Positions 46,101 to 60,000 of a stretch of DNA of 64,000 bases are shown here, one piece after another. This DNA comes from Nymphaea colorata (taxonomy: Eukaryota; Streptophyta; Magnoliopsida; Nymphaeales; Nymphaeaceae): assembly GCF_008831285.2 (NCBI RefSeq), contig NC_045140.1, forward strand, positions 14,369,796-14,433,795. Direction: 5' to 3'. Made by a program: the position numbers and the translations under genes. The notes beneath the pieces are model-generated. The model had not been told where the DNA came from and made no database searches. It was given only the letters and a program-made list of their open reading frames with translations. Within the stretch, counting starts at the first letter, position 1; each line of letters starts with the position of its first letter.

Positions 46101-49100
46101 TTTATGTTTTCATGGTCTGAATAGTCTTGCCCATTTGATGTTGCATTATTTGGATCAACGTGTTTAGCAAAGGTAAAACTGAGAAAGAATAGCACATGGA
46201 ATGATAAATCTCTATGTTGTACGTACATAACTTGCAATTAAGCTATGCCATTATATGTCTCATATCTGCTACTTGTCCCTTTTTAAGAATAGATGGTATG
46301 CATATGGGAGTTAAGCTCTTTTGATTTGATGTTCTACAAAGGTAGCCAAGACATGGAAAGAGTCAACTTTGGCCAGGATAGTACAGCTTACTCAAGAAGC
46401 ACATCTAAATAAACCAAAACTACAGAGGTGGTTAGATGAGTTTGGAGAGCGGTACAGCCAGGCTGTTGTGGCTTTATCACTTGCAATTGCCTTCATAGGT
46501 CCATTTGTTTTCAGGTGGCCCTTCTTCAGTACATCAGGTACTTCTTAGATGTTTCTGATTGGATCTATTTTTTTTGTTGAGTGAAACTGACTTGTGTTTG
46601 CATAGGTGCAGCTATGTGTCAGGAGGTTCCATTTGTTTTCTCCTTTACTTTTCTGTCCTCCTTTCTTTTTTGGGTGCTACTTTAAACTTTATCCACATTG
46701 TTGCTCTATATTATTGTTTGGCAGTTCTCTCTACCTGCTTGATTCTGTAGCAGTCATTAATTAGATTACTTAAACACTTGCACTTTTAAAATAATCTGGA
46801 TTACTTTGATGGTTTTTCTGTTTCCTCCTTTTGTAGGAAGTGTTGCAAATACTTTTATATGCTTGTTGGGACACTTTTCTTATGATGGTCACTTTTATAG
46901 TTTGCAGAGGGTCTGTGTACAGGGCTTTGGGTCTCATGGTTGCTGCATCTCCTTGTGCATTGGCTGTAGCACCTTTAGCATATGCAACTGCAATTAGTGC
47001 TTGTGCAAGTAAGGTAATGTTGTGTTGATTTGCCTAGTTAGTTGTTTCTTTTTTTGCATTTTCTACTGCAGCTTTTGCTAAGACATGGCGACAGATCGAA
47101 GCACGTCTAACACTTTAGCATACTTAATAAACATGTGCTGAATTACAGTAGTATGAATCATCTTATGTCCTAGGGATATTTCTCTCCACGTAAATTATGT
47201 GCAGATTCTATTAATGAATTAGGCTTGTGAGGGCTGTTATTGAAGCTGCTATCCCTTCCTTTTTTGCATTTCTTCCTCTCCTTTCCTCTATTTTCTTCCA
47301 TGCTTGAATTGCCGTGGCTTTATCAAGTTTGATACGTATATTCTTTCAATTCTAAGTTATTAGCTTTGTCTCTTGTGATCATGTCCAATGCCATTCCTGT
47401 TATCATTTTTTTCTTGAAGAATTAAGTACCTATAGTTAGTACGTTGATTATGCTCTTGTTTTTACTAGATGACTGCATCAATAAATCTTGTAGCTGCTTT
47501 AGTTCTTATGATATGGTAATTTTGAATTTCTTGGTGAATATTCTATTCAATAATGCTGTTCTTACATTCTGTTTAGCTCCTTGGGTAAGCCAAGAATCTC
47601 GTCACTGATGGATTTGGGATGAATATGGGTTACCCATTTTCCCCAGTGCTGTCTTGCATGCATAAATTTTATACAGAATACGAGCATGAAAAGGGTCCAA
47701 GTGTCAATACTCAATTCTTAGTTTGTGTTAGGTAGCATTTCTTGATGCTTCACCTTGGAGGATCTATTGGGTCCTTCACCATGATGAACACATTTCTTCT
47801 TAAAAGATTCTTTATTTGATGTGAATGAGAAGGACTCTGAAGTGTTACTTTGATGTGGATCTTGAGCTATTTGAGAATTTTGTCAAAAAATGAAGGTCAA
47901 TTTGAAGAAAAAATTGAAACAGCATGCAAAAGAAAGTGGTAACAGACAGTTTATTTCTGGGAAACATGAATGAACATTCACAAAAAATATTTTCTTTAGT
48001 GATATGTCAAAAACTTTAAGATTGTGAATCCCTGATATTTTTATTTTTCAGGAAGTTTCGGAGAATCATGTTGAGTTTTAATGTCATCTTCTTTCTCAAA
48101 TTGGTTGTGGGCATAATGTTGTTCTTGATATTTGGGTAGCACTTATCTCATAACAGTATATTGTAAACCTTTATCTCTACGTCATTACCTTCTTGTATTA
48201 GGGGTATTGAAGCAATTAATTAAACATCAAACAAATCTGCATGGAACAAGTCTTCACCTGTTTGGCACATAGTTCTTCTAGTACTCCAAGGTTGGATGGG
48301 GAACTCCTGACTGTGCTCAGCATGAACTGGATTTATATTTTTCCCTTGTAAATTGTATATATTTATCAATCCTTTTTGGGCCAGTGAACTATGTTTTTTC
48401 TTCTCTATTTATGGCTTAAGAAACTGCATTTCTCATGTTGCTTGTCATGTTCAAGGGTATCTTGCTGAAGGGTGGACATGTGTTAGATGCCCTTGCGTCC
48501 TGTCACACTGTTGCATTTGATAAAACTGGGACCTTGACAACAGGGGAGCTTACTTGTAAGGCAATTGAGCCCATCCATGGCCATAGTTTGATGATTGATG
48601 AAGCAGTGGGGCCATCTTGTTGCGTTCCTAACTGTGAAAAAGAAGCTCTTGCCGTAGCAGCAGCAATGGAAAAGGGAACTACACATCCCATTGGGAGGTA
48701 TGGTAATTAGGACTGCATATCATATCTGTACTATTATGTATAATGCATATTTTTTTAAAACCACATCTGACTTTCTTTTTCATGATGATGGTATGTTTCT
48801 TTTCCTTCATTGGTATGTATCACCAGCATATCAGTTTTTTTCCGCATAATTATAAACTCTGGTATCTTCTTTTTCTATTCTTTAATGGAAAATGGTTCGC
48901 TGTATGTCATAATTTGGGTGCTTTCAGTTTCTGTCGCATGGATGCATCTAAATATATGCCTGTCACACTATTTTTGTAGTATTCCACTAAGAATGCACAT
49001 ATAGAAGGATGCAACAGAATAAGTTGTGACATGGTTTTTCATTAAGGTTATTTTCTTCCTGATACTGGGATCCATGTAACAGGCACATTTTATCTCATTG

Positions 49101-52100
49101 GACATGTTGATGTCGATGATATTATCTTACATAGTTAAATGGTGAACCGCAGCATCTTTCGACAATTTCATTCTTTTGGAAAGTATCATAAAATCATGGT
49201 TGAAAAAAAATATTACAAAAGAATATTAACAAAAATATTAAGCTTATAAACAAATGGACTGACTACCCATAATTGTCCTAAAACAATAATAAGGTTCATT
49301 AGTGTTGTACTTATATGAAGGCTAATAATGGACAGGGCATTTAAGTATTTAGTTGGCCACAACAGGCTTTATGGATTGCCATATACACTGAATAATTGCT
49401 TAAAACTTAAAAGGAGGGAGTTGTCTCCCTTCATCAAGCAGCTGAGTACCTGTGACAGTCAATGTCAGCAACCCTTCACTTGAATATTGAGCTGTCAATT
49501 ATGAAAATTTACAAGTGAGGCATTTCTTTACTCTACAAGCCAAGTTTTCTCTTTCTTATAAAGTGTACCAAGTTTACCATCTCTCTTGCTATAATGAGAA
49601 TAGTGTGAAAATAACGTGAAAAATTAAAGTGCAGACGATTTTGAAAAGATTGTGATAATATTGGTTTAACTAAGGTTAGCTGATTAAGTCTTGATTCATA
49701 ACGTTTTCAATAATTTTGGTATTATTTGTGGCCAATATCTTGACCACAAGCAAACAATTTGCTATGCACAAGCCTTGGCTAAAAAACTCTGCTTTTTAGT
49801 TTAGTCCATTGATTGTTTCAGATCTCCTCTTGCATTTTCTATTTGAATGCTCTTTACCTTAAGGGTTCAACCTAGTGCATTCCACTCCTGTGAAATTTAA
49901 CTAGTTGCATGTCGGTCTTATCATTTCATCTGTCTCTTCTTTTTTTTATATTTGTTTTTGTTTTTACTAACTGGCAGATTTGGCCTTTTTGGGTGATAAG
50001 TATATATGGTCATTCTAGTTTTTTTTCTGTCTCTTTTTTCTTTGTAAGGCACACTAACCTGCTTACTGCGTGCAAGTTATGCAGAGCTGTAATTGATCAC
50101 AGTATTGGGCAAGTTCTACCTCATGTTTCTATTGAAAGTTTTGAGTCACTTCCTGGCCAGGGTCTTTTTGCAACATTGACAGGTCTCAAGGTAGTGCATT
50201 TTGTATGACCTTTTAAGCATTCCTTTGTGAAGTTTCTTTGTATTTATATGATTTTTGTTCTACGCAATCATAAATTAACTTTCTGAAAGGCTAGTGCAAA
50301 TCATGTCACAGCCATATTCTATCCAATATCTAAGATTTTCTTCATATTTGAATGATTCTTGGTGTATTCACTTGTAATTTAATTTTTTAAAAGGTTAGCT
50401 CAAATTACATCACAGCCCTATTGTATTCAATGATCTGAGCATAGCTAACAAACAAGGTTGCTTTTGATTGTTTGAACGTCTTCCTCTTTTGTCCTTGAGC
50501 TGCCAGAACTGTTGGGATAAGAATGTTGATGGCTGAGAGTTTGTTTTGGCATGTGTCAATATATTTCATGGATGAAGAGGATAAAGTCACAATAGCGAGA
50601 AAATCACCAATTTCATTAACTTTACATCCAATAGCACAGTTAAATGCTGATTAGTAGTTCAGCCAGCTGAACTTGATAATGTTGATGATTTACGTTCATG
50701 TGAATGGGAAGCATAGAGAAAAATTTTGTGACAAAGTGCTTATATAGTTTGGCTAATGCCAAAGCATGTACCTGTAAGTTATCCGTAGATTGTATTCATA
50801 AGTCATAGTGATAGTGATAAAAGAATACACTCCGTTCAACAATTTTTTTGACGTCCCTCGTCCTGCATTGGTGGTAACTGGTAAGTATTTACGTGATTAA
50901 ATTCTTGATCACATAACTCTTGTTGTTCTTCAGATACATTGGAAATAGACTCCTCAACTATTTTGGCTGACATTCAGATAGACCTCTGTTTGTTGAATTT
51001 GTATCTTTGGATGTTACTTTTCTTGTGAAGCTGGTTCTAATTATAGAGAATGTTATGCCCCTTGATGGTTTTTTGGGTGTTTAGTCAGATGATAAAGGAA
51101 GAGGGCTGCTGAAGGCATCACTTGGTTCTGTAGAATATATCGCATCATTATGCAAATCTAGATCCGAGTCAGACGAAATAAAGGATGCTGTTAATGCATC
51201 TGTTTATGGTGGAGATTTTGTGCATGCTGCACTGTCTGTAGACAGGAAGGTATTTTTCCTCCAACCCCAGCTTGATCTAGAAAAAGTTTTCCATAGTATC
51301 CTTTGCTGCAGGTTATTGTTAATTGTCTTTGATAAAATGCATAACCTAGAAAATGTCATTTGTTCTTAACAACTTTATAGCCAATAAGGTGTAAGATGCA
51401 ACGGTTCTGGAACTCTAGTGCACCTTGTTACATTGTTAGAGTTATGTAAACTACAGCTGTGCAGTCAAACGGTATTACACTTGATTTCTTGGCTTGGGTG
51501 AGAATCATATGAAACCAAGTTACAAAATATAATATGTCTTGCTATCTGGGAGCTGCAAAGATGTTCTCATGGAACTTAGACCTTGTACCGTTTGAGTCAT
51601 TCTTGCACTTCTGACATTCTCTTTGATGAATATTGGATTAGTAATTTTCAATAATTATCAGGTTGCAAAATCTAATTTTCCTCTAACAGACTCCAGTTCA
51701 ATGTGTGTTATCTAAGATTCTAAACTGTTCTCTCAACATTTTGGGATTGAGGGAGCATTTAAATGCAGGTAGGGACTTACATTGGCCTGGATAACTTATG
51801 CAGTTTTAACTTTATGAGTGAAAAAGTTTCCTCCCCAGTGTATACACACATTTTGAGGCGAATAAATGGGATTGAACTTTTAGGTGATAATTTTTGTCAA
51901 TGTTAGATTGAGGGCACAAATTTTACTTCTCAAAAGCAGAGTGAGATTTTGTCCTGTTAGAAATCTTTCTTGCCTTTGAAGATGCCTTTATTGAGTAGTC
52001 AAAAGGTTGGAACCAAACTACCAAACTTAACTATATTTGTACATAAACCCAAAATTGCAATGTATAAAGTTGGTAAATGTCTCCATGTATATATGTTTGT

Positions 52101-55100
52101 GCATATGCATGTATACCTCTACTCTACGTGCTTTGCAGACTTGGATGATCTTTTGATATGGGGTACACATAATCTTGATTAGGTCAGCTTTTGATATTCC
52201 ATGGTATGTAATTGAAACTAAACCCCCACAGAAGTTTTCAGCGTGGTCCCTTTTGCTAGAAAGAGTCTCTTTATATTTGTTTATGGAAAACATTGTCACA
52301 ACTCACAACTTAACACTACAGAAGCTGTAGTTGTATATTGAGGTTGTTCAAATGCCTATGTGTGTGCTTTTTATTGCCAAGCATCTGTTTTATCAATGAA
52401 TTACAAGGATCCTTACAATGAAAAAATGAAAAAGGTTGTAGCATCACCAATTCGGTATCCATAAATATTTCTACAGAACTTCTTGCACACATTAATTACA
52501 TGAGTTGTTTCACTCATTTCTTCAGCAGTTTCAAACACAAGCTCCCGAGATATCTCCTACAATTGGCCTTCAATCTTTTGCCTCGGCATCTTCAACTTGT
52601 AATTACGCTATAATGTCCTCTTTCTTCCACAATCTCAGGGAATATGGTAACTAGCTTACCTGTTGTCCTTCACTTATTTGACATTAATAGTTTTCATGGA
52701 ACAATGGGTTCCTAGAATAAGAAATCCATTAGCTTCCTGTTTGTTTCTGTAATCCCCAGTATTCCAAGACTTTGGATTCATTGCTTTATGAGAGCCCTTC
52801 TTGGATGCATGATACGAACTTCCAGTTGTCATTTGTATGGGTAAGCAGGGTATGCTAGGCCTCTTGAAGCAAACATCATCTGAGGATCCCAGTGAATATA
52901 TGAAGTTAATAGTTGCTTCTGGATTTAACATTGTAGAATTTTAATGCATTGGTTGTTCCAACTTAATAGAGCTTTTTTTTTTGCTTCATGTTGCAAATTG
53001 CATACAAAATATAATATATCTGTTGTCACCTTTGCAATGACATGCAGGTAACACTATTCCATTTTGAGGACAAACCTCGACCTGGTGTAGAAAAAGTTAT
53101 AGCTGCACTTCGGGATCAAGCAAGGCTTCGCTTGATGATGCTAACAGGTGACCATGCTTCCAGCGCATGGAGAGTTGCCAACTCTGTCGGTATTGAGGAG
53201 GTGTATAGCAGTTTGAAGCCTGAAGATAAACTAAATAGAGTTAAAACCTTCTCAAGGGATACTGGTGAGAATCCTCTCTGACAGAGCTAGTGATATGTTC
53301 TTCACATTGTGTTCCTGTTCTGCTGAGGCAACAGCTGCCTAAACTAGATGTTCAAACAATCTGATGTGATGCTTATCTTTTTTCATGTGTACACATGTTA
53401 TAAGTGCATGTGGGATTGCCCATGTGAATGTGCATGATATAGAATCGTAGATGTCTTCATGCATGCACATGTTAAGGTGGATGTGCATGTGCATATGCAG
53501 GCACATGTCTAAGTGCATGCTGCATTCACCCTATTTGCAAAAATGTATGAGTGTGTTGGCAATTGTCTGCAATTGTGGATGTAGTACATGTACACAAGTA
53601 GGTGTATATTATGTCTACAGAAATGTGGTCATGCTTCACATTATCTTGCATCCGAATCTGAATCAGTTTGATTGGTTGGTTTGGGCAGTGGTAAACCAAA
53701 TCAGGTTATCCATGGATTTGGCTTTGATGTAAGGTTTTCTTGCCAAATCAGATGGATCGGATGTCATCTATGTGTGAAAAGAATCATATTTGATGTTGCA
53801 TTTTATGCAGTATCATGTTTACTTTCAGGCTTCGTTAATATTTTGTTCTAGAAAGAATGGAGGAATTCTATGGGCTTTAGCCGTTAAAATATTCTTAGTC
53901 AACATATGAATTTATATATATACATCATGACACTTTTGGTGCGGATATGTGATTAGTTTAGTAGAGAATGTTCATGTGTCTGCATGTGTGTAATTAGATT
54001 ATTAGAGGGTCTCTGTCTGAAGTTCTCTTCTTTTAAATTTTTATGGAAATAAGAGCTTTCCAGTAAGTAACATGGTATTGGAAACTGAAAGGTCATTATG
54101 GGCAGCTAGACCAAAAAATTTTGCCTCCATCTGCATTTTAAATTTGATGATACAGTACTGTCTTAGAATTTATAGTCCGGTTATTGATCATAGATTCATA
54201 ATAGACCCAAAATTTCTAAACAATCGGAAATGCATGAAACAGATGGAGGTCTGATAATGGTAGGTGATGGCATTAATGATGCGCCTGCCTTAGCTGCTGC
54301 GACAGTGGGAATTGTGTTTGCACAGCGCGCGAGTGCTACTGCTGTGGCTGTTGCAGATGTTCTTCTATTGCAGGATAATATAGCTGCTGTACCATTTGTT
54401 ATTGCTAAAGCCAGACAAACTACCCTATTGGTATCACTTGTTTGTTTTCAATTCTCTTTTATTTCTCACATGATGGTCTCTGTTGATGTCTATCAGTGAC
54501 CAATACTGCAGGTGAAGCAAAGCGTTGTACTTGCACTATCATGCATTATATTGGCTTCTCTTCCTTCCGTCTTGGGTTTTCTTCCATTGTGGTTGACGGT
54601 ATGTCTAATTTTTCTCATTACGTATGCATAAATCTGTTGCTTGTTTCGCCATGGGGTGCACCAGTTACATACTGGAATTGTATCTTCATACTATATGTAG
54701 TTTTAGAAAGCACAGGCTGTCCTCGTTTCTTGATTGCACTGATCTATGACTGTTCAAGCCTTAATCAGGCTAGTGCTGGGGTCTAGCTTGCCTTATTTTA
54801 GGAATAGGGGTTCATTTCTAATACTTATGATTACCGAGGAAATTGTTTTTCAAATTCTTCGAAGCAGTGGCGGAGCCACATATAGGCTGCTGTGGGCAAC
54901 TGCCCACACCGGCCCCTTGATGTTTCTTTATTTCACATTGACATCTTCAAATATTTTCTCTGTTATATATGTGAGTGCCCCTTTGGATATGGAAATCTGT
55001 GAATGAGTGCCCCTCCTGAAAATGTTTCTGGCTCTGCCACTGCTTCGAAGATTGTGTAAGATCTTCAGTTCAAGGCAGTTTGAATTATGTTGCTATGACC

Positions 55101-57085
55101 ACAGGTAATAGTCTGGTCTGAGTGTTCTACTGTTACTGAAAGAAGCTACTTGGTGTTTGGCATGATGCTTTTTGATTCCAAGAAAAGCTACGAGCTGAGT
55201 TTCTCAGTTCAGATTTTATCAATCAGTTTCTTTAGCATATATTTGGGCTGTATGTTGTTTGGCAATGAAATATGACAACTAGACACCACCGGAAGCTGGT
55301 TTGACACTCTAAATGCAAGCCTAGCATTTAGGAGTTAGGACAATCTTGGTGCCTCAGCAAGTGCATGGATGGTGCGTAATGTCTCTCTATCTCTCACCGG
55401 TGAAAATATCTCCTTTTTGAGGCTGTGGAACTCTAAAACTTCTGGAAATTCTTTCTACTGTTTTTCAGCCCCTCCACGTAAAAAGGGAAAAAGTGCAGTA
55501 TAATCACGAAAATACAGACATGTCAGATGACTGTATTACATAGACCAGATAGCCTCACATGAGACTTATGTTACTAGGGGCAATTTCATGTTTGCCAACA
55601 TGTGTCACCATTCTTCTTTTAGTTCGGTAACGATATGAACAATGGAGTGCGATAGTGAGCATGATAGTAGAAACATAGTTATATGTTCTGGTATTCTCTG
55701 CAGATACGTGCATCACAAATTTGTGTATATATAGAATTTTAACTAGAATCTTTGACGAATTTTTTAAGCCAATATGGAACATGCTTGGAACACAAAATAT
55801 GAAAACTAAAAACATATTCTTGATGTTCTCTATTGCAAGTAGGTGACAATCTCCTGACATCTAATTGTTCTCTTGTTCTCTTGTACCAAAGGTTTTCATG
55901 GTAAAAGATCAATGGCAAGAGCACATCAAAATTTTAGGACATGAAAATTTGTTATAGCATTTTGAGAAAAATAATATGTTATGATGACAATAAACAAACC
56001 AGGATAATGACAACTATAGAATCAGTTTTATCGACAATGGTTGTCAACCTGGTCAGTACGTTCAGTAATGATCCTCTAAAACCCTTGCACATACTAGTGT
56101 ATGGAGACACGGGTGGTGAGTTTACTTTGCCATCGTGTGTGATCTTTGGATAATTTGGTCCGTGGAATTGCTTGTGTTAGTTTTAGTTTAAGGGTTTATT
56201 TTCTCTGTAGACATTATACATACATAGTTACAGGCACACACTTATGCATGCCCACATGCACGCATACACCTCACACACACATATATATGCGAGAGAGAGA
56301 GAGACAGTGAGATCTATAATACATAAGTAAAAAATATATAATCATGATCATCCTTATTACCTGGCATGATAAATTCTTCACAACTGAGGCGTTTGTAAAG
56401 GCTATGCAGCTTCCAAGACCAATTCAACCCTCCTCCAACCTGAGTGCTCTAATGGTTTGGATATGGGTTCGAGGTGTTGAATATGTTTTTTTACCATCTC
56501 TTTAGTTTATCCAACCCAAATGATTTACATCATCTTAATGTAGTGGAACCAATAGAACTATAAGTATAGCATATTTCTGAAGAGTAGAAATGCTGAAATT
56601 TCTGAAGAATGGGAATAGAAAACCAGGATGCTAAGAAAAAAGGCACAATAATCCTCCATAGCACCCATCTTGACCTATTTGCAGCTCACTGGACCATCTC
56701 TACTTGTTCAGATGTTTACAGGCTATAGGGTTGGGTTTCTTTTTGTCCATCTGATTTTTCATAGGGTTAGCATTGGGTCAATTTATCTGCCATGAGAAAA
56801 CTGGTTGTACGCACTGAACATGCACATGGAATGATTTTGTGATGTATTTGGTGCTTAATGTCCAGCCTCGTGGATTTATTTAGTCATAATGATTCCACCC
56901 TGCAGGTTCTTTTGCATGAAGGTGGCACTCTTCTTGTTTGTCTGAATTCAGTGCGTGCTTTGAATGTCCCCACTTGGTCATGGAAACATGATTTGCAACT
57001 CATGCTGGATGGCCTTAAGGGTTTCGTTGCTGGTTTGCTGAAGGTGTCACCTACGTCAGCCAGTGTTGGCACAGCCTCATTGTAG
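41199..57085 (+). CDS. HMA1: Chloroplast-envelope P1B-type heavy-metal ATPase HMA1
   Basis: An ATP-driven metal pump of the HMA1 group, placed in the chloroplast envelope in known plants. Thirteen coding exons: 41199-41702, 42492-42642, 42743-42924, 44450-44596, 46342-46537, 46901-47013, 48456-48697, 50085-50190, 51085-51249, 53048-53264, 54243-54430, 54512-54598 and 56906-57085. Phases agree and give 825 aa (known HMA1 is about 820). Start M at 41199 opens a Ser/Arg/Pro-rich transit peptide; a His-rich tract spans residues 63-94. Motifs: HLTGE (298-302), the membrane metal site SPC (410-412) in AASPCALAVAPLAYAT, phosphorylated D453 in DKTGT, HP locus (508-509), TGD (635-637) and GDGINDAP (682-689). 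SPC rather than CPC is the HMA1 signature. The exon 3 donor is the weak GAG|GTCTGA. Introns occupy over 80% of the gene. Confidence 0.96.
41391..41486 (+). repeat. CAT/CAC codon repeat encoding the HMA1 His tract
   Basis: Interrupted runs of CAC and CAT code for residues 63-94 (two uninterrupted His blocks of seven and nine plus scattered His and Asp). A candidate metal-binding segment in the mature N-terminus; tract length is prone to slippage. Confidence 0.9.
43083..43120. repeat. (TA)n(CA)n microsatellite in HMA1 intron 3
   Basis: GTGTG, about 13 TA units, then CACACACACA; the ends pair, so the whole tract can fold into a hairpin. A second (TA)n run lies at 45179-45202 in intron 4. Confidence 0.9.
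43450..43800. repeat. Low-complexity A/T homopolymer region in HMA1 intron 3
   Basis: Alternating poly(A) and poly(T) runs with CGAAAAAAACGC-like spacers and repeated (T)CACTTTTT / CATTTTTT motifs. Some A and T runs can pair. No coding content. Confidence 0.7.
53395..53530. repeat. Cryptic ATGTGCATG repeat in HMA1 intron 10
   Basis: Many overlapping copies of (A)TGTGCATG and its complement CATGCACAT in about 135 bp, giving an alternating purine-pyrimidine stretch. No function is suggested. Confidence 0.6.
54865..55042. mobile_element. hAT-type MITE in HMA1 intron 12
   Basis: 178 bp bounded by imperfect terminal inverted repeats CAGTGGCGGAGCCA and TGGCTCTGCCACTG, flanked by the 8-bp target duplication CTTCGAAG at 54857-54864 and 55043-55050. 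TIR sequence, 8-bp TSD and absence of coding capacity fit a small non-autonomous hAT element. The duplicated target is itself a perfect palindrome. Confidence 0.88.
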
Positions 57086-60000
57086 ATTTATCCCAAATTT
57101 GGAGTTGTATGGCGGTTGATTTTATGTACTGAGGACGTAATCACAGTGGAAGTGGCTGAAGCTGCCAGTCTTGAAAATTCATGTGAATGTAACAAAAACG
57201 TAACATCATCAACAGCTTATCATTGTAATTTTGTTAATTTGTAAGTAAGCTCAATATCTTCATTGATTCATCCACTAAGTTCGCTCATAAGCTTAAAGCT
57301 GCTATATGTTTTTTGTATCGCATTATGTGTGCACAAGACGGGGAAAGATTTTGCTGCACTTGATCGCTAACCCTTAACGGAAACTCTCAATGTAAAGGGT
57401 TCTTTGTGAAACTAATCATATGGGTGTCGTGTCTCGGCTCTGGACCATGCTCTTCCGATGTATGGATAAAGAATAATATGTGCTGAAGGTTAGAGGATTC
57501 ATTTCTAAGGTCTTCCAGAATCCTTTTATACACATTAAAGGAAATGATTCGTGAATCGCTGGCTCAAACTTTTTGGTCATACTGGTTACACGTATTGCCT
57601 TAATGCAGTTGAAGTTCACCATAAAATACTTGCGTGTGTATTTCAACTTGCAAGCATCATCCTATATTTTCTCTGCTGTAAGTAGTTCTACTTCGGCGTT
57701 TCAACTTTGCAGCTGGAAATTACAGAATGTGCATTCAGTTCAGTTGGCCATCCGTTTAAAGGTCATATGATATACCTGCAATTATCAATGATTTCTCCGC
57801 CAACAGTTTCTCCATTCTTCATCTGTCAAATAGTTTACCCTGAACTGTGTCAAATCCTTCTTCCCACTCAATCGATATCGGTGCTCCAGCCAGTGAGAGA
57901 TTGACCCGGCGCAGGCAATCCTCGGCCCATCCCGATCTGCCTGCAGTGCGTCAACCTCAGTTCGGATACTGCTGATACTGTTGCTATATAAATACAATAT
58001 AAAAGTAGTTGAGGCATGGTGATCATGGTTAGTTTCCTGTTGGCTTTGGCATGTGACGAGGGATATGTGCAATCGATTGCAAGTCAGTATTGTCACCTAG
58101 ACACGTGCAAAGGCCCTTTATTGGCAAGGGAAAACATATCTCTCAATAATTGAGATGCACCCGCCGAAGGTTAGGGAAAGTTGTCCATCTATTATCACAC
58201 GGGACAGTGATGTCCATCTGTAGTTTGTCACGGGTGGGGACGCCTCATCCTGGTCCCCCTGTCTGAGACAAGGGAGCTGGTAAAGTTTTAATTTTTTTGC
58301 AGGTTCCCTATGCCGTGTAACTGCAAAGGAGCAAGGGCGGGTGGTCACCCACGGTCCAGGCGGCACCAGTACCGCACTGAGCGGTGGTCCTCCTCACCAC
58401 ACCATTTTCCAAAGAAAGAACGGCCGATCCTGCGGTGGAGCTTCAAGCAAGATTTGCAGGGAGGGAGCAGCTAAGATTGAGCAGCATACGAGAGTGGTGG
58501 ATCTTCCTTCTTCAATACACGGACCCTCTTCAAATTTTTCAGGGGATCACAGAGGATAGAGCCAGCCAGATCATTATCTTCTGTCCAAGATCAGTAAGAC
58601 GACGACAGGGTCCTGCAGATTTATGATGATGGGTGCAGTTGCAGGCCCTTGAATTTTAGTGGCAGCACTTTGCCCATGCCACTCGTGACGATGTACGGCT
58701 CAAAAGGTGATCTAAACTAAAGGGCCCTGATTCCACCACCACTCCAGTGTGGGCCTGCATGCCCACCATTCTTTTATTTGGAGGGGTACCCTAAAACTTA
58801 TGTGGGCACCCCTTTGCTCTGATCCACTGATATTACGCTTCTTTGGTCCTGTATCTGATAGGCAGCTGGAGGTTTCCCAGCATGCGGCATTAAGAGGGAG
58901 GGACCCCTTCATCCTTATCCTCCCAAACTTCACAGCTGTGACTTTGGTTTGTACATCCCAAATGAATTGACCCTTTTGAATCATTTTGAAATAAAAGAAG
59001 CAGATATAATCTTAATCTTTCTTTTTTCTTGACGAATTACTTACGGTCTTCGTCTTCCTACGCGTTCTACAGTGTAATGAATGGCCCGCGAAGAATCTGC
59101 CCACACGGAGGTTTCGAGATGGGGAGACAGAGAATGAAGGGTATGAGTGGGGCCGCTTCTCATGCATTCGTCACTCCCAGCTGGTGCTGTGTACGAATCA
59201 CTATTAGCCCGAGGCGGAGGTTGTCTCCGCTGGGGAGAGGGGGGAAGCTGAGAAATCATGATTCATCTACAGGAAACTTGATAAGATGTGACGCCTAAAT
59301 CTTTCGATGTGCAGGAACGCAGAGTGTTGGTTGTTCCTACGAGTTACTGTATTAACTTGGTGAATTGAATATGGTTATGATGATGGGAGGTGAGAGGCGA
59401 GGGTAGAGAAGAGGTGAAATCTCAGAAGGAACGCAGTCAGGACCTTGGCGACAACCAGTTTGCATGATAGTGAAAGGAAGGGTAAAGTTGCTTCCAACGC
59501 ATGAGTTGCGTTTGAACAAAAATGATTTGAAAGCTTGGATGCACCGGACTACTCAAGAGGGCCCGCCTACCCTTAAAAGACAAACCTAATGCCTAGCTCC
59601 CAAACAGTGTCAATGTCTTCCAACTGCAATCCTTCTCTCCCTTCCCAACTTTTGTCACGATGCAGTGATGTTTCTGAAAATCACCATGGTTTTTTTCTCT
59701 CTCCCTTCTTCAAGAATTTCAGAAGAACGATAAAAAGTAACTGCTAGTAGATGGCCCCACTCAAAGAGAGCTCTTCATTAAATTCCTTGGGCGTAAAAAC
59801 TAAAAACTGGTTTTCTTTTCTCCCTCTCTCTCTCATTCTCAAAGAAAACAGAAAGCCATGGCAGAAAGTTTACTGTACTTTGAAGTGAAGCCATTGAAGA
59901 GTAAACGAGAAAGGAATGGTGCCCAATTGAAACGTTTTGCTTCTCTAATAAATTTGTTGGTTGGACAACAAGAAGGAAGGCAGTCTTGAGCACATGAAAT

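Noticed and set aside
50280-50430. Short imperfect direct repeat in HMA1 intron 8
   Set aside because: About 30 bp of CAAAT..TCACAGCC similarity at roughly 120-bp spacing; too weak to call an element.
57785-58096. 103-codon minus-strand frame
   Set aside because: No recognisable motif, no splice partners and no homologous look; probably chance.
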